A stretch of DNA of 64,000 nucleotides from positions 174,439-238,438 of the forward strand of contig NZ_LT607670.1 of NCBI RefSeq assembly GCF_900095265.1. The letters run 5' to 3'. Position 1 is the first letter of the stretch. Every line of letters starts with the position of its first letter. Source of the DNA: Janthinobacterium sp. UMAB-56 (GTDB taxonomy: Bacteria > Pseudomonadota > Gammaproteobacteria > Burkholderiales > Burkholderiaceae_D). A program made the position numbers and the translations under genes. Positions 1 to 10,540 of this stretch are shown here, piece after piece. The notes below the pieces were generated by a model. It had not been told where the DNA came from, did not search any database, and worked only from the letters and a program-made list of their open reading frames with translations.

Positions 1-1
1 T

Positions 2-1135
2 GGCCTGAGCGAAGACGGCTACATCAAGATCGTCTCGCCCATCGAGGATTCGCCCGCCTACCGTGCCGGCATCAAGGCCGGCGATTTGATCACCCGTCTC
101 GATGGCCAGCCCGTGAAAGGCGTCAGCCTGGATGACAACGTCAAGCGCATGCGCGGCGAACCGGGCACCAAGGTGTCGCTGACCATTGCCCGCAAGGATG
201 AACCGCAGCCGCTGGCCTTCACCATCACGCGCGAGGAAATCCATCAAAAGAGCGTGAAGGCCAAGATGGTCGAGCCGGGCTACGCCTGGCTGCGCGTGTC
301 GCAATTCCAGGAACCGACCGTCGACGACATGGCCGCGCAGATCACGGCCCTGTACCAGCAAGACCCGCACCTCAAGGGCATGGTGCTGGACCTGCGCAAC
401 GATCCGGGCGGCGTGCTGCAGGGCGCCATCGGCGTCTCGGCCGCCTTCCTGCCGAAGGACGCGGCCATCGTCTCGACGAATGGCCAGTTGCCGGACTCGA
501 AACAGGTGTTCTACGGCCGCGCCGAATACTATACTTTCCGCTCGGAAGGCGATGCGCTGGCGAAATTGCCGGCGGCCATCAAGAAAGTGCCGCTGGTGGT
601 GCTGGTCAATACGGGTTCGGCCTCGGCTTCGGAAATCGTCGCCGGCGCCCTGCAAGACTACAAGCGCGCCACCATCATCGGCACGCAAACCTTCGGCAAG
701 GGTTCCGTGCAAACCATCCGCCAACTGACGGCCGACACGGCCGTCAAGCTGACGACGGCCCGCTACTACACGCCGAATGGCCGCTCGATCCAGGCCAAGG
801 GCATCATGCCCGACCTGCTGGTCGATGAAAATGCGGACGGCGACGGCTTGAACGGCTTGCGCATCCGCGAAGCGGACCTCTCCAAACACCTGAGCAACGA
901 CCGCGACCAAGGCAGCGCCAACAACGGCGCCAAGGCCGCGCCCGTCAACGACGAGATGGAAGAGCAATTGCGCATCATCGCCCTGGAAAAGACCCGCAAA
1001 CCGCTGGAATTTGGCAGCAAGGACGATTTCCAGCTGCGCCAGGCGCTGAACCACCTGAAGGGTTTGCCGGTGCAACTGGCCAAGGTCGTACCGGTCGTGG
1101 TGCAGGCCGACGTCAAGCAAGAGCAAAAGAAATAA
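2..1135 (+). CDS. ctpA: C-terminal processing peptidase (S41 family), 5'-truncated
   Basis: The gene is cut by the left window edge; the reading frame is open from base 2. The visible part begins inside a PDZ domain (SPAYRAGIKAGDLI) and runs into the S41 protease domain. The block NTGSASASEIVAGAL carries the nucleophilic serine and TFGKGSVQ, about 25 residues on, carries the lysine of the Ser/Lys dyad. In this family the PDZ domain recognises C-termini of periplasmic proteins and the catalytic domain trims or degrades them. The C-terminal part is charged and ends in a Val/Lys-rich tail. Signal peptide and start lie outside the window. The family call is firm; ctpA versus another S41 paralogue cannot be settled from this part. 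Confidence 0.93.
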   Translation, partial: GLSEDGYIKIVSPIEDSPAYRAGIKAGDLITRLDGQPVKGVSLDDNVKRMRGEPGTKVSLTIARKDEPQPLAFTITREEIHQKSVKAKMVEPGYAWLRVSQFQEPTVDDMAAQITALYQQDPHLKGMVLDLRNDPGGVLQGAIGVSAAFLPKDAAIVSTNGQLPDSKQVFYGRAEYYTFRSEGDALAKLPAAIKKVPLVVLVNTGSASASEIVAGALQDYKRATIIGTQTFGKGSVQTIRQLTADTAVKLTTARYYTPNGRSIQAKGIMPDLLVDENADGDGLNGLRIREADLSKHLSNDRDQGSANNGAKAAPVNDEMEEQLRIIALEKTRKPLEFGSKDDFQLRQALNHLKGLPVQLAKVVPVVVQADVKQEQKK

Positions 1136-1148
1136 GCGACACCGCCAA

Positions 1149-1169
1149 CGGGGGGCGCTATGCCCCCCG
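1149..1169 (+). terminator. Strong GC hairpin after ctpA
   Basis: An 8-bp perfect stem (CGGGGGGC / GCCCCCCG) with a 5-nt loop lies 14 bases after the ctpA stop. No U-tract follows, so it may be a 3'-end stabilising hairpin or a Rho-assisted end rather than a classical intrinsic terminator. Confidence 0.45.
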
Positions 1170-1313
1170 GCAAGCCTCCGGGCGACAAAAATCAAGCTTG
1201 CGCCACACTTCCCCCTCCGCCGCAACACGAAACTCTCTAAAGTCGAGCCCGTTTGTGTAAAATTTGCTTCACTTATCGGCATCGCGCCGATTGCCAAATT
1301 TGAAAGCATAACC

Positions 1314-2435
1314 ATGAAACAAGTCGTCATCAGCGGTACCGGACTGTACACGCCGCCCTTTTCGATCTCCAACGAAGAGCTGGTCATCTGCTTCAATGCC
1401 TACGCGGAAAAATTCAATGCCGACAACGCCGACGCGATCGCTGCGGGCGAGGTGACGGCGCTGGACCTGTCGAGCGTGGCCTTCATCGAAAAGGCGTCCG
1501 GCATCAAGTCGCGCTTCGTGATGGAAAAGGAAGGCATCCTCGATCCGGCGCGCATGGTCTCGCGCATCCCGGAACGGGGTGATGACGAACTGTCCTTGCA
1601 GGCGGAAATGGCTGTCGCCGCCGCGCGCGATGCGCTGGCGCGCGCCGGCCGCACGCCGGCAGACATCGACATGGTACTGGTGGCCTGCAGCAACATGCAG
1701 CGCGCCTACCCGGCCATGGCCGTGGAGGTGCAGGATGCACTGGGCATCGACGGCTATGGTTTTGACATGAACGTGGCGTGTTCATCCGCCACCTTCGGCA
1801 TCCAGCAAGCCGTGGCCGCCGTGCAAAGCGGCCAGGCGCGCGCCGTGCTGGTCTTGAATCCCGAAATCACCAGCGGCCACCTGAACTGGCGCGACCGCGA
1901 CAGCCATTTTATTTTCGGCGACGCCTGCACGGCCATCATCGTCGAAGCGAAAGACTCGGCTGTGTCCAAGCACCAATTCGAAATCATCGGCACGGAACTG
2001 AAGACGCGCTTCTCGAATGCGATTCGCAACAATTTCGGCTTCCTCAACCGTTTTGACGAGTCCGGCGTGGGCAAGGCCGACAAGCTGTTCCGACAGCAAG
2101 GCCGCAAGGTTTTCAAGGAAGTGTGCCCGATGGCCGCCGAGATGATCAAGGCGACCCTGGCCAAGGCCGGCGTGGAAGTGGCGCAAGTGAGCCGCTACTG
2201 GCTGCACCAGGCCAACCTGAACATGAACTTGCTGATCGCGCGCCTGATCCTGGGCCGCGATGCGCAAGAGAACGAAGCGCCCGTCATCCTCGACACTTAC
2301 GCCAACACCTCGTCGGCCGGTTCCATCATCGCTTTCCATAAATATCAGGATGACATGGCGGCAGGCAGCACCGGCGTCATCTGCTCGTTCGGCGCCGGCT
2401 ATTCCATCGGCTGCGTGGTCGTGCGCAAGGTGTAA
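1314..2435 (+). CDS. Beta-ketoacyl-ACP synthase III-like protein, long form
   Basis: A 373-aa thiolase-fold condensing enzyme. The KAS III triad is visible: Cys156 in MNVACSSATFG, His298 in WLHQANLNMN and Asn331 in YANTSSAGS. FabH proteins are usually about 320 aa; this one has extra residues near the N-terminus (about 25-65) and in the middle (about 225-265). From memory it resembles the Pseudomonas PA3286-type KAS III, which uses medium-chain acyl-CoA from beta-oxidation to start fatty acid synthesis, rather than housekeeping FabH. No fabD/fabG/acpP neighbours are present, which supports a non-housekeeping role. Substrate preference is inference. It stands alone, with a 178-bp upstream gap containing a TAAAAT -10-like element near 1258. 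Confidence 0.88.
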   Translation: MKQVVISGTGLYTPPFSISNEELVICFNAYAEKFNADNADAIAAGEVTALDLSSVAFIEKASGIKSRFVMEKEGILDPARMVSRIPERGDDELSLQAEMAVAAARDALARAGRTPADIDMVLVACSNMQRAYPAMAVEVQDALGIDGYGFDMNVACSSATFGIQQAVAAVQSGQARAVLVLNPEITSGHLNWRDRDSHFIFGDACTAIIVEAKDSAVSKHQFEIIGTELKTRFSNAIRNNFGFLNRFDESGVGKADKLFRQQGRKVFKEVCPMAAEMIKATLAKAGVEVAQVSRYWLHQANLNMNLLIARLILGRDAQENEAPVILDTYANTSSAGSIIAFHKYQDDMAAGSTGVICSFGAGYSIGCVVVRKV

Positions 2436-2547
2436 GCGTTTTGGGACGGGAGGCGCCTGATTGCCCCAATTAGACGCAGATCGCGGTGGATGGCATGCGT
2501 TCGTAGCCATCTGGACGAAGATATAGCGTAAATTTTTTGTAAAAAAA

Positions 2548-2569
2548 GCGGCAGGAAAATTCCAGCCGC
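2548..2569 (-). terminator. Hairpin oriented as a minus-strand terminator
   Basis: GCGGC-A-GGAA / TTCC-A-GCCGC forms a 9-bp stem with one A-A mismatch and a 2-nt loop. Seven As precede it on the plus strand (2541-2547), so read on the minus strand the hairpin is followed by seven Us. No minus-strand gene is visible to its right before 4425, so what it would terminate is unclear. Confidence 0.4.
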
Positions 2570-2646
2570 AGCTTTGTTGCGTTTATACTCAATCGCTGAA
2601 CCCCCTCTTTTTCCATCCGCACGTCCCTGTAAGGAACCCACCACGC

Positions 2647-4359
2647 ATGCCCCATGACATCAGTCTGATCACCACCATCGCCGCCGCCCTCGGGTTCGGC
2701 CTCATCTTCGGCTTCATCGCCGCGCGCCTGAAACTGCCGGCCTTGGTCGGCTATCTGGCCGCCGGCATCATCATCGGACCGGCCACGCCCGGTTTTGTGG
2801 CGGATGCGGAAATAGCCGGGCAATTGGCGGAAATCGGGGTGATGCTGATGATGTTTGGTGTCGGCTTGCACTTTTCCATCGAGGATTTGTGGGATGTGCG
2901 CAAGATCGCGCTGCCCGGCGCCATCCTGCAGATCGGCGTCGCCACGGCGATGGGCATGGGCCTGGCCCACTGGTGGGGCTGGAGCCTCGGTGGCGGGCTG
3001 ATCTTCGGCCTGGCCCTGTCCGTGGCCAGTACCGTGGTGCTGCTGCGGGCGCTGGAAGAACGCGGCATCCTCGACTCGCTGAATGGGCGCATCGCCGTCG
3101 GCTGGCTGGTGGTGGAAGACCTCGTCACCGTGCTGGTGCTGGTGCTGCTGCCGGCCTTTGCCGGCGTGTTGGGCGGCAAGGTCGCACCGGAAACCGAGGC
3201 CGTCAGCCTGTGGCAAACCCTGGCAGTGACCCTGGGCCAGGTGGCCGGCTTCATCGTCTTCATGCTGGTGGTCGGGCGCAAGCTGTTCCCGTGGATCTTG
3301 TGGCAAGTGGCGCGCACCGGCTCGCGCGAACTGTTTACGCTGTGCGTGATCGCCGCCGCCGTCGGCATCGCCTACGCTTCAACCAAACTGTTCGGCGTGT
3401 CGTTTGCGCTGGGCGCCTTCTTCGCCGGCATGGTGCTGCGCGAGTCCGAACTCAGTCACCGCGCTGCGGAAGAGTCCCTGCCGCTGCGCGACGCGTTTGC
3501 CGTGCTGTTCTTCGTCTCCGTCGGCATGCTGTTCGAACCGAATATCCTCATCGACAAGCCCCTGCAGGTGCTGGCCGTGTGCGTCATTATTATTTTTGGC
3601 AAGTCGATTGCCGCCTTTTTGCTGGTGATGGCGCTGCGCTATCCGCCGAAGACGGCCATCATCGTCTCGGCCAGCCTGGCGCAGATCGGCGAATTCTCGT
3701 TCATCCTGGCCGCCCTGGGCCTCTCCTTGGGCCTGATGCCGCAGGAAGGCCAAAGCCTGATCCTGGCCGGCGCCATCCTGTCGATCGCCCTAAACCCGCT
3801 GGTATTCAGCATGGCCAAGCCACTGCTGCGCGTGATCGGCAACAGCGATTTCGCGCGCAAGTTCGAACGCACCACCGACCCGCTGGCCGAGTTGCCGATG
3901 ACGGTGCCGCAGGAAAAACTGTCGGGGCAGATCGTCCTGGTCGGCTATGGCCGCGTGGGCCGGCGCATCGCCGCCGCCCTGATGGAGCGGGGCATCCACT
4001 TTGTCGTGGCCGAGGAAAACCGTGAAATCGTCGACCTGCTGCGCAAGCAGGGCATTCCGGCCGTGGCCGGCAACGCGGGCGAACCGGCCGTCCTGATCCA
4101 GGCCCACATCACGCACGCCACCATGCTCGTCATCGCCACGCCGGACACCTTCCACGTGCGCGCCATGATAGCGACGGCGCGCGCGCTGAACCCCGCCATC
4201 ATGACGGTGGTGCGCACGCACAGCGAAGAAGAGGCGGAATTGTTGCGCGCGGAAAACGCGGGCAAGGTGTTCATTGGCGAGCAAGAGCTGGCCAATGGCA
4301 TGGCCGAGCATGTGCTGCAGAGTTTTGAGGCGGCTGGCAAGGGACACGGCGCGCATTGA
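2647..4359 (+). CDS. ybaL: YbaL-type cation:proton antiporter (CPA2) with TrkA-N domain
   Basis: A 570-aa inner-membrane protein. The first 385 or so residues form about a dozen hydrophobic segments of a Na+/H+ exchanger (CPA2) domain. The C-terminal third is a cytosolic Rossmann RCK/TrkA-N domain opening with ILVGYGRVGRRIA near residue 430. Length and arrangement match E. coli YbaL (558 aa) and the KefB/KefC group. It lacks the ancillary KefF/KefG gene next door, so glutathione gating cannot be assumed. The likely role is K+ or Na+ efflux coupled to H+ entry, controlled by nucleotide binding. A terminator follows directly. A TATACT -10-like hexamer is at 2584-2589. Confidence 0.9.
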   Translation: MPHDISLITTIAAALGFGLIFGFIAARLKLPALVGYLAAGIIIGPATPGFVADAEIAGQLAEIGVMLMMFGVGLHFSIEDLWDVRKIALPGAILQIGVATAMGMGLAHWWGWSLGGGLIFGLALSVASTVVLLRALEERGILDSLNGRIAVGWLVVEDLVTVLVLVLLPAFAGVLGGKVAPETEAVSLWQTLAVTLGQVAGFIVFMLVVGRKLFPWILWQVARTGSRELFTLCVIAAAVGIAYASTKLFGVSFALGAFFAGMVLRESELSHRAAEESLPLRDAFAVLFFVSVGMLFEPNILIDKPLQVLAVCVIIIFGKSIAAFLLVMALRYPPKTAIIVSASLAQIGEFSFILAALGLSLGLMPQEGQSLILAGAILSIALNPLVFSMAKPLLRVIGNSDFARKFERTTDPLAELPMTVPQEKLSGQIVLVGYGRVGRRIAAALMERGIHFVVAEENREIVDLLRKQGIPAVAGNAGEPAVLIQAHITHATMLVIATPDTFHVRAMIATARALNPAIMTVVRTHSEEEAELLRAENAGKVFIGEQELANGMAEHVLQSFEAAGKGHGAH

Positions 4360-4393
4360 TGCTGGCAGCATAACTGACAGCATTATTCCAGCG

Positions 4394-4424
4394 GGGGCCA
4401 GGTCTGAAAGGACTGGCCCCTTTT

Positions 4425-4426
<2 letters not shown>
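4394..4426 (+). terminator. Intrinsic terminator after ybaL
   Basis: GGGGCCAG / CTGGCCCC stem (4394-4401 and 4413-4420) followed by six Ts. Its T-run overlaps the stop codon of the convergent fadH gene. Confidence 0.85.
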
Positions 4427-6620
<2,194 letters not shown>

Positions 6621-6628
6621 CTAGGTGC

Positions 6629-7222
6629 ATGACGCGACTCTTCCTCTGCCTGTTGATGCTGTGCGCCGTTGCCTCCCCGGCGGCAGCACAAGTGCAGACG
6701 CAAGCGCCACGCCTGGACAAGCTCAGGGTCGACGTCAAGCGCATCGAGGTCGACGGGCAGCGCATGTATGAAGTCGATGCCAGCGGCAGCGTGCAGGCGC
6801 CGCCGGCGTCCGTGTGGAAGACCTTGACCACCTACGAGCGCATGCATGAATTCGTGCCCGACCTCAGTTCCTGCCGCGTGCTGTCGCGCAACGGCAATGA
6901 AGTCATCATCGAGCAGCAGGGCATGGCGCGCTTCCTGTTCATGAATCACGCCATCCACCTAGTGGTGCGGGCCACGGAAACGCCGTTCACGGCCATCGAC
7001 ATCGCCCTCATTTCTGGCGACATGCGGCATTACGAATCGCGCTGGAATTTGTATCCCGTGCCCGAGACGGGCGGCACGCGCATCGTCTTTTCCAGCCGGC
7101 TGATGCCGGGCTTCTATGTGCCCGGCATGCTGGGCACGACCATGATACGCGGCGATATCGAGCGCATGATGGCGGCCGTCCTGGCGCGTATCGACAGCCA
7201 GTACGCAGATAAATCAGGCTAA
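6629..7222 (+). CDS. Exported SRPBCC-fold (START/polyketide-cyclase-like) protein
   Basis: A 197-aa protein with a clear signal peptide: two basic-side residues, a Leu-rich core (LFLCLLMLCAVA) and an AAA-Q cleavage site near residue 21. The mature part reads as an SRPBCC ligand-binding domain: PPASVWKTLTTYERMHEFVPDL is the usual early helix and strand of cyclase/START proteins, and the C-terminal helix is IERMMAAVLARID. The family binds hydrophobic ligands in a cavity; no ligand can be named here. The stop lies 2 bp from the end of the convergent gene at 7225, so no terminator fits between them. Confidence 0.8.
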   Translation: MTRLFLCLLMLCAVASPAAAQVQTQAPRLDKLRVDVKRIEVDGQRMYEVDASGSVQAPPASVWKTLTTYERMHEFVPDLSSCRVLSRNGNEVIIEQQGMARFLFMNHAIHLVVRATETPFTAIDIALISGDMRHYESRWNLYPVPETGGTRIVFSSRLMPGFYVPGMLGTTMIRGDIERMMAAVLARIDSQYADKSG

Positions 7223-7224
7223 CA

Positions 7225-7680
7225 TTACGCCAGGTAGGTATCGCGGTCGCGGATTTCCGCGAAATTTTCCAGGCTGCCCAGTTTTACCGTGACGGGATTC
7301 AGACTGGCCTGCGGCTGCATCGAGCGCCACGCGAATAGCCATTCCTGCTCGGGGGCTTCGGCGCGCGTCTTGGTGAAGGCGGCGCCCAGTGCCGCGCGCT
7401 GGCCGTATTCGACCAGGCCATCGATGCCTGCCCAGCTGGGCAAGGTGCGCTGCACGGCGCGGTGCAGGCGTTCGCCGAATTCTTCCGTATTGTGGATGAT
7501 CAAACAGGCATCGGCCGGGGCAAACAGGTCGAACAGTTGCTTGTCCCACACTTGCGAAAAGCTCAGGGTCAGACAATTGCCCGCCGGCGCCAGGCGGAAC
7601 TGCCCCAGGCTCAGCGCCAGTTCGAGTTCACTGCGCTGGCCGTAGCGGTGCAGGGTGGGGGGACGTTTGTAATCGTGCAT
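7225..7680 (-). CDS. Hypothetical protein (151 aa)
   Basis: I do not recognise this family. The product is soluble, with no signal peptide or membrane segment. It is rich in aromatic residues and has an acidic patch in the middle, with sequences such as LSFSQVWDKQLFDLFAP and WLFAWRSMQPQ. The ATG at 7680 (MHDYKRPPTL) is preferred over an upstream TTG at 7698. Codon use is like that of its neighbours, which supports a real gene. It lies downstream of the DUF2721 gene in the same direction with a 42-bp gap, so the two may be cotranscribed. Confidence 0.7.
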   Translation of the reverse strand: MHDYKRPPTLHRYGQRSELELALSLGQFRLAPAGNCLTLSFSQVWDKQLFDLFAPADACLIIHNTEEFGERLHRAVQRTLPSWAGIDGLVEYGQRAALGAAFTKTRAEAPEQEWLFAWRSMQPQASLNPVTVKLGSLENFAEIRDRDTYLA

Positions 7681-7722
7681 GCTGGACTCGTTCTTCAATA
7701 GTAGGGTAAAACGGCGCGCCGC

Positions 7723-8163
7723 TTAACGTGGCGGGCGGATATGGCGCCGGATGCGCTGGGCCGTCGCGGCCAGGTAAATTTCGCGCAGTAAATAAATAAA
7801 ACAGCCGATCAGGCAAAGCACGGCCAGCACAAAGAAGGCCGCGATGTATTTGTCCAGGGTCAGGTTCAGGATGTCGCCCAAAAACAGCATGGCGATGATG
7901 ACGCAGACGAAGAAACCGCACGCCGTGCTGAGCGAAATCGAGTAATTGATCAAATGGGTACGCCGATACAGGGTATCTAGCTCATCCATATAAAAATCGT
8001 TGTAGCCGATGTCGAGCCGGTCTTCCAGCACGCGCGTGCGGTCGATGATGCGGCCCAGGCGGTTGGTCAGCACCACCAACATGGTACCGATACCGGTCAA
8101 CAGGAAAACCGGCGCAATCGCCAGCTGGATGATATGGCCGATGTCGCCGATCTGTATGTTCAT
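7723..8163 (-). CDS. DUF2721 membrane protein
   Basis: A 146-aa protein with three predicted membrane segments, at residues 10-32 (IQLAIAPVFLLTGIGTML), about 70-95 and about 100-125. Between the first two lies the conserved DUF2721 feature NRLGRIIDRTRVLE, and the C-terminus is basic and cytosolic. Function is unknown for the family. The start ATG at 8163 gives the standard N-terminus. It may be cotranscribed with the downstream hypothetical gene. Confidence 0.85.
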   Translation of the reverse strand: MNIQIGDIGHIIQLAIAPVFLLTGIGTMLVVLTNRLGRIIDRTRVLEDRLDIGYNDFYMDELDTLYRRTHLINYSISLSTACGFFVCVIIAMLFLGDILNLTLDKYIAAFFVLAVLCLIGCFIYLLREIYLAATAQRIRRHIRPPR

Positions 8164-8250
8164 GGATAAAAAGTCGTGGGGTCACACAGGCCCTAGTGTA
8201 GCAGGTGGCGCACGCCGGCTGGCCGCATTGCCAGGCGGCGTGCTTGAACG

Positions 8251-9207
8251 TCATGCGAAGCCGCGCCCCGGCAAGAAGCGCTCGGTGGCGCGCACCAGCG
8301 CCGAAGCGATGCCGTGCTCGAGCGCGCCATGGCCCGCATCCGGTATCATTTCCAGCTGCGCGCCAGGCCAGGCCTGCTGCAGGCGGTAGGCCGACAGGGG
8401 CGGGCAGATGGCGTCGTAGCGCCCCTGCACGATGACGGCCGGCAAATGCGCGATGCGCCCCATGTTGCGGATCAGCTGGTCTTCCTCGAAGAAACCGAGA
8501 TTGGCCATGTAATGCGATTCGAGCCGGCCCACGCCCAGGTCGAGCGCATCGTTCGGCGCATCTTCCGGCTGCGGCATCAGGTAGACGCGGCGGCCCTCGA
8601 AGCGGCTCCAGGCGCGCGCGGCCGGCCAGTACACGGCTGGGTCGCTGCTGAGGATGCGTTTCACGTAGGCGGCCAGCAAGTCGCCCTGTTCCTCTGGCGG
8701 AATGAGCGCGGCAAATTGCGCGTGCAGTTCCGGATAAAACCAGCGCACACCGTCGATGAACCAGTCGATTTCCGCCTGCGTGCAGAGGAAAATGCCACGC
8801 AGCACAAAGCCCAGGCAGGCTGCGGGATGCGCCTGGCCATACGCCAGCGCCAGGGTCGAACCCCAGGAGCCGCCAAACACCAGCCATTGGGCGATGCCGA
8901 ACTGGGCGCGCAAGCGTTCGATATCCTCGATCAGCAGCTGCGTCGTGTTGTTGCGCCATTCGCCCAACGGCGTGGACTTGCCCGCGCCGCGCTGGTCGAA
9001 CAGGATCACGCGGTAGCGCAGCGGATCGAAGAAGCGGCGGTGCTGCGGCGACAGGCCAGCGCCGGGGCCGCCATGCAGGAACAGCACGGGGATGCCATCG
9101 GGATTGCCGCACTCTTCCCAATAAAGGGTGTGGATGTCATCGACCGCCAGCATGCCGTGCCGGTTCGGCGTCAGGGCGGGAAACAGGGGGGACAAAGAAT
9201 CAGGCAT
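8251..9207 (-). CDS. pip: Proline iminopeptidase
   Basis: A 318-aa alpha/beta hydrolase of family S33 that removes N-terminal proline from peptides. HGGPGAG (residues 45-51) forms the oxyanion-hole region and Ser114 in GGSWGS is the nucleophile. The catalytic Asp lies in QGRYDAICP and the His in DAGHGALEHG near the C-terminus. The frame is open upstream to 9534, through the lrp gene on the same strand, but only the ATG at 9207 (MPDSLSPLFP) gives the family N-terminus. It is cytosolic, about 75 bp downstream of the Lrp-family gene. Confidence 0.93.
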   Translation of the reverse strand: MPDSLSPLFPALTPNRHGMLAVDDIHTLYWEECGNPDGIPVLFLHGGPGAGLSPQHRRFFDPLRYRVILFDQRGAGKSTPLGEWRNNTTQLLIEDIERLRAQFGIAQWLVFGGSWGSTLALAYGQAHPAACLGFVLRGIFLCTQAEIDWFIDGVRWFYPELHAQFAALIPPEEQGDLLAAYVKRILSSDPAVYWPAARAWSRFEGRRVYLMPQPEDAPNDALDLGVGRLESHYMANLGFFEEDQLIRNMGRIAHLPAVIVQGRYDAICPPLSAYRLQQAWPGAQLEMIPDAGHGALEHGIASALVRATERFLPGRGFA

Positions 9208-9283
9208 GGCGGTCCTCGGAGTGGCGATCAGGGGCCAGGCACGCGTCCTGGCAGTGATCCAATTATAGTGCGGCCCCGGCGGC

Positions 9284-9766
9284 TCAGGCCAGCGGCAAGG
9301 GCAGGCGGTTCGACGACTTGATTTCGCGCATCGACAGGCTGGACTGGATTTCCGCCACGCCGGGCAGGCGGCGCAACACCGTCGAGACGAATTCGCCATA
9401 CGCTTCCAGGTCGCGCGCCACCACCTGCAGGAAATAATCGGCTTCGCCAGCCACATTGTGGCACGACAATATCTCGGGTATCGTCGCGATGGCTTGCTCG
9501 AACTGCGAGGGCTGCTCGCCGCCGTGGTTGGCAAACACCACGCGAACGAACGCGACCAGGCCTATGCCCAGTTTCTTGCGGTTGAGCAAAGCCTGGTAGC
9601 CGGTGATAAACCCTTCCTCTTCCAGGCGGCGCAAGCGGCGCCAGACGGGGGTTTCGCTCAGCTTCAAGCGCTCGGCCAGGCGCGCATTCGACAGCCGTCC
9701 TTCATCCTGCAACAACCTGAGTATCTGCAAATCGGTGGCGTCGAGGCTTACTTCTGAAATTTTCAT
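9284..9766 (-). CDS. Lrp/AsnC-family transcriptional regulator
   Basis: A 160-aa regulator. Residues 8-60 form the AsnC-type winged helix (LDATDLQILRLLQDEGRLSN, then ETPVWRRLRRLEEEGFI). Residues 65-150 form the RAM/ligand-binding domain, with GEADYFLQVVA typical of the effector pocket. It is divergent from a LysE-family exporter across a 153-bp region. That is a common arrangement in which the Lrp-type protein controls amino-acid export in response to the amino acid. The regulatory link is inferred from position. Confidence 0.9.
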   Translation of the reverse strand: MKISEVSLDATDLQILRLLQDEGRLSNARLAERLKLSETPVWRRLRRLEEEGFITGYQALLNRKKLGIGLVAFVRVVFANHGGEQPSQFEQAIATIPEILSCHNVAGEADYFLQVVARDLEAYGEFVSTVLRRLPGVAEIQSSLSMREIKSSNRLPLPLA

Positions 9767-9919
9767 CTAATTTTTGTTTTTATAAGAGTGGAATCTACCC
9801 GAATACTAGGGCATCCAGGGCAGGAAAAGCAAGCACATTTCATCGTGACGAGAACATAATGGGGCCCGGCGAGCAGGCTGCAGCGTGCACATGCTGCCGC
9901 CCTCCTTTTCGACTGGCCC

Positions 9920-10540
9920 ATGTCCGATTCTACCTTCCTGATGTACCTGCTGGCACTGGCCGGCGCCTTTTTATTGCCGGGCCCCGACATGGCGCTGGTG
10001 CTGGCGACGGGCGCCGCGCGCGGTGTGGCCACGGCGCTGGTGACGGCGCTGGGCATCGCCGGCGCGCGCGCGGTCCACGTAGCGCTGTCCGGCGCGGGCC
10101 TGGCGGCGCTGATGGTGACGCATCCGCAAGCCTTGCAGTGGGTCAAATGGGCGGGCGCCGCCTACCTGCTGTACCTGGCGCTGCGCCTGCTGCAATCGGC
10201 CCTGTCGCCACAAACGGCGCAGGCAGCAACCGCGCCAGCCACGGCGCACAGCGCCCGCGCCAGCCTGGTGCGCGGCTTCCTGACGAATCTGCTCAATCCA
10301 AAGGCACTGCTGTTTTGCAGCATGTTCCTGCCGCAATTCGTCACCGGTGGCGACAGTGTCGGCATGCAATACCTGCGCCTGGGCGCCATCCTGGTGCTGA
10401 TGGGCCTGCTGTTCGACGCCGTGTACGCCGTGCTGGCCGCGCGCCTGGCACGCCGCCTGCGCGGCAAGCCTTCACCTTACGGCAAGTTCGTGCTGCCTTC
10501 CGTCTTCGTGCTGCTGGCCGGACGGCTGGTGCTGGGCTGA
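9920..10540 (+). CDS. LysE-family amino-acid exporter
   Basis: A 206-aa inner-membrane protein with about six hydrophobic helices. The hallmark PGPDMALVLATGAARG is near residues 19-34 and GFLTNLLNPKALLF near 116-129, both signature stretches of LysE/RhtB translocators. The substrate is probably an amino acid or derivative. It is divergent from the lrp-type gene at 9766. The last 64 bp overlap the 3' end of the convergent gene at 10477. A longer frame across this region (9859-10977) is a high-GC shadow. Confidence 0.9.
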   Translation: MSDSTFLMYLLALAGAFLLPGPDMALVLATGAARGVATALVTALGIAGARAVHVALSGAGLAALMVTHPQALQWVKWAGAAYLLYLALRLLQSALSPQTAQAATAPATAHSARASLVRGFLTNLLNPKALLFCSMFLPQFVTGGDSVGMQYLRLGAILVLMGLLFDAVYAVLAARLARRLRGKPSPYGKFVLPSVFVLLAGRLVLG

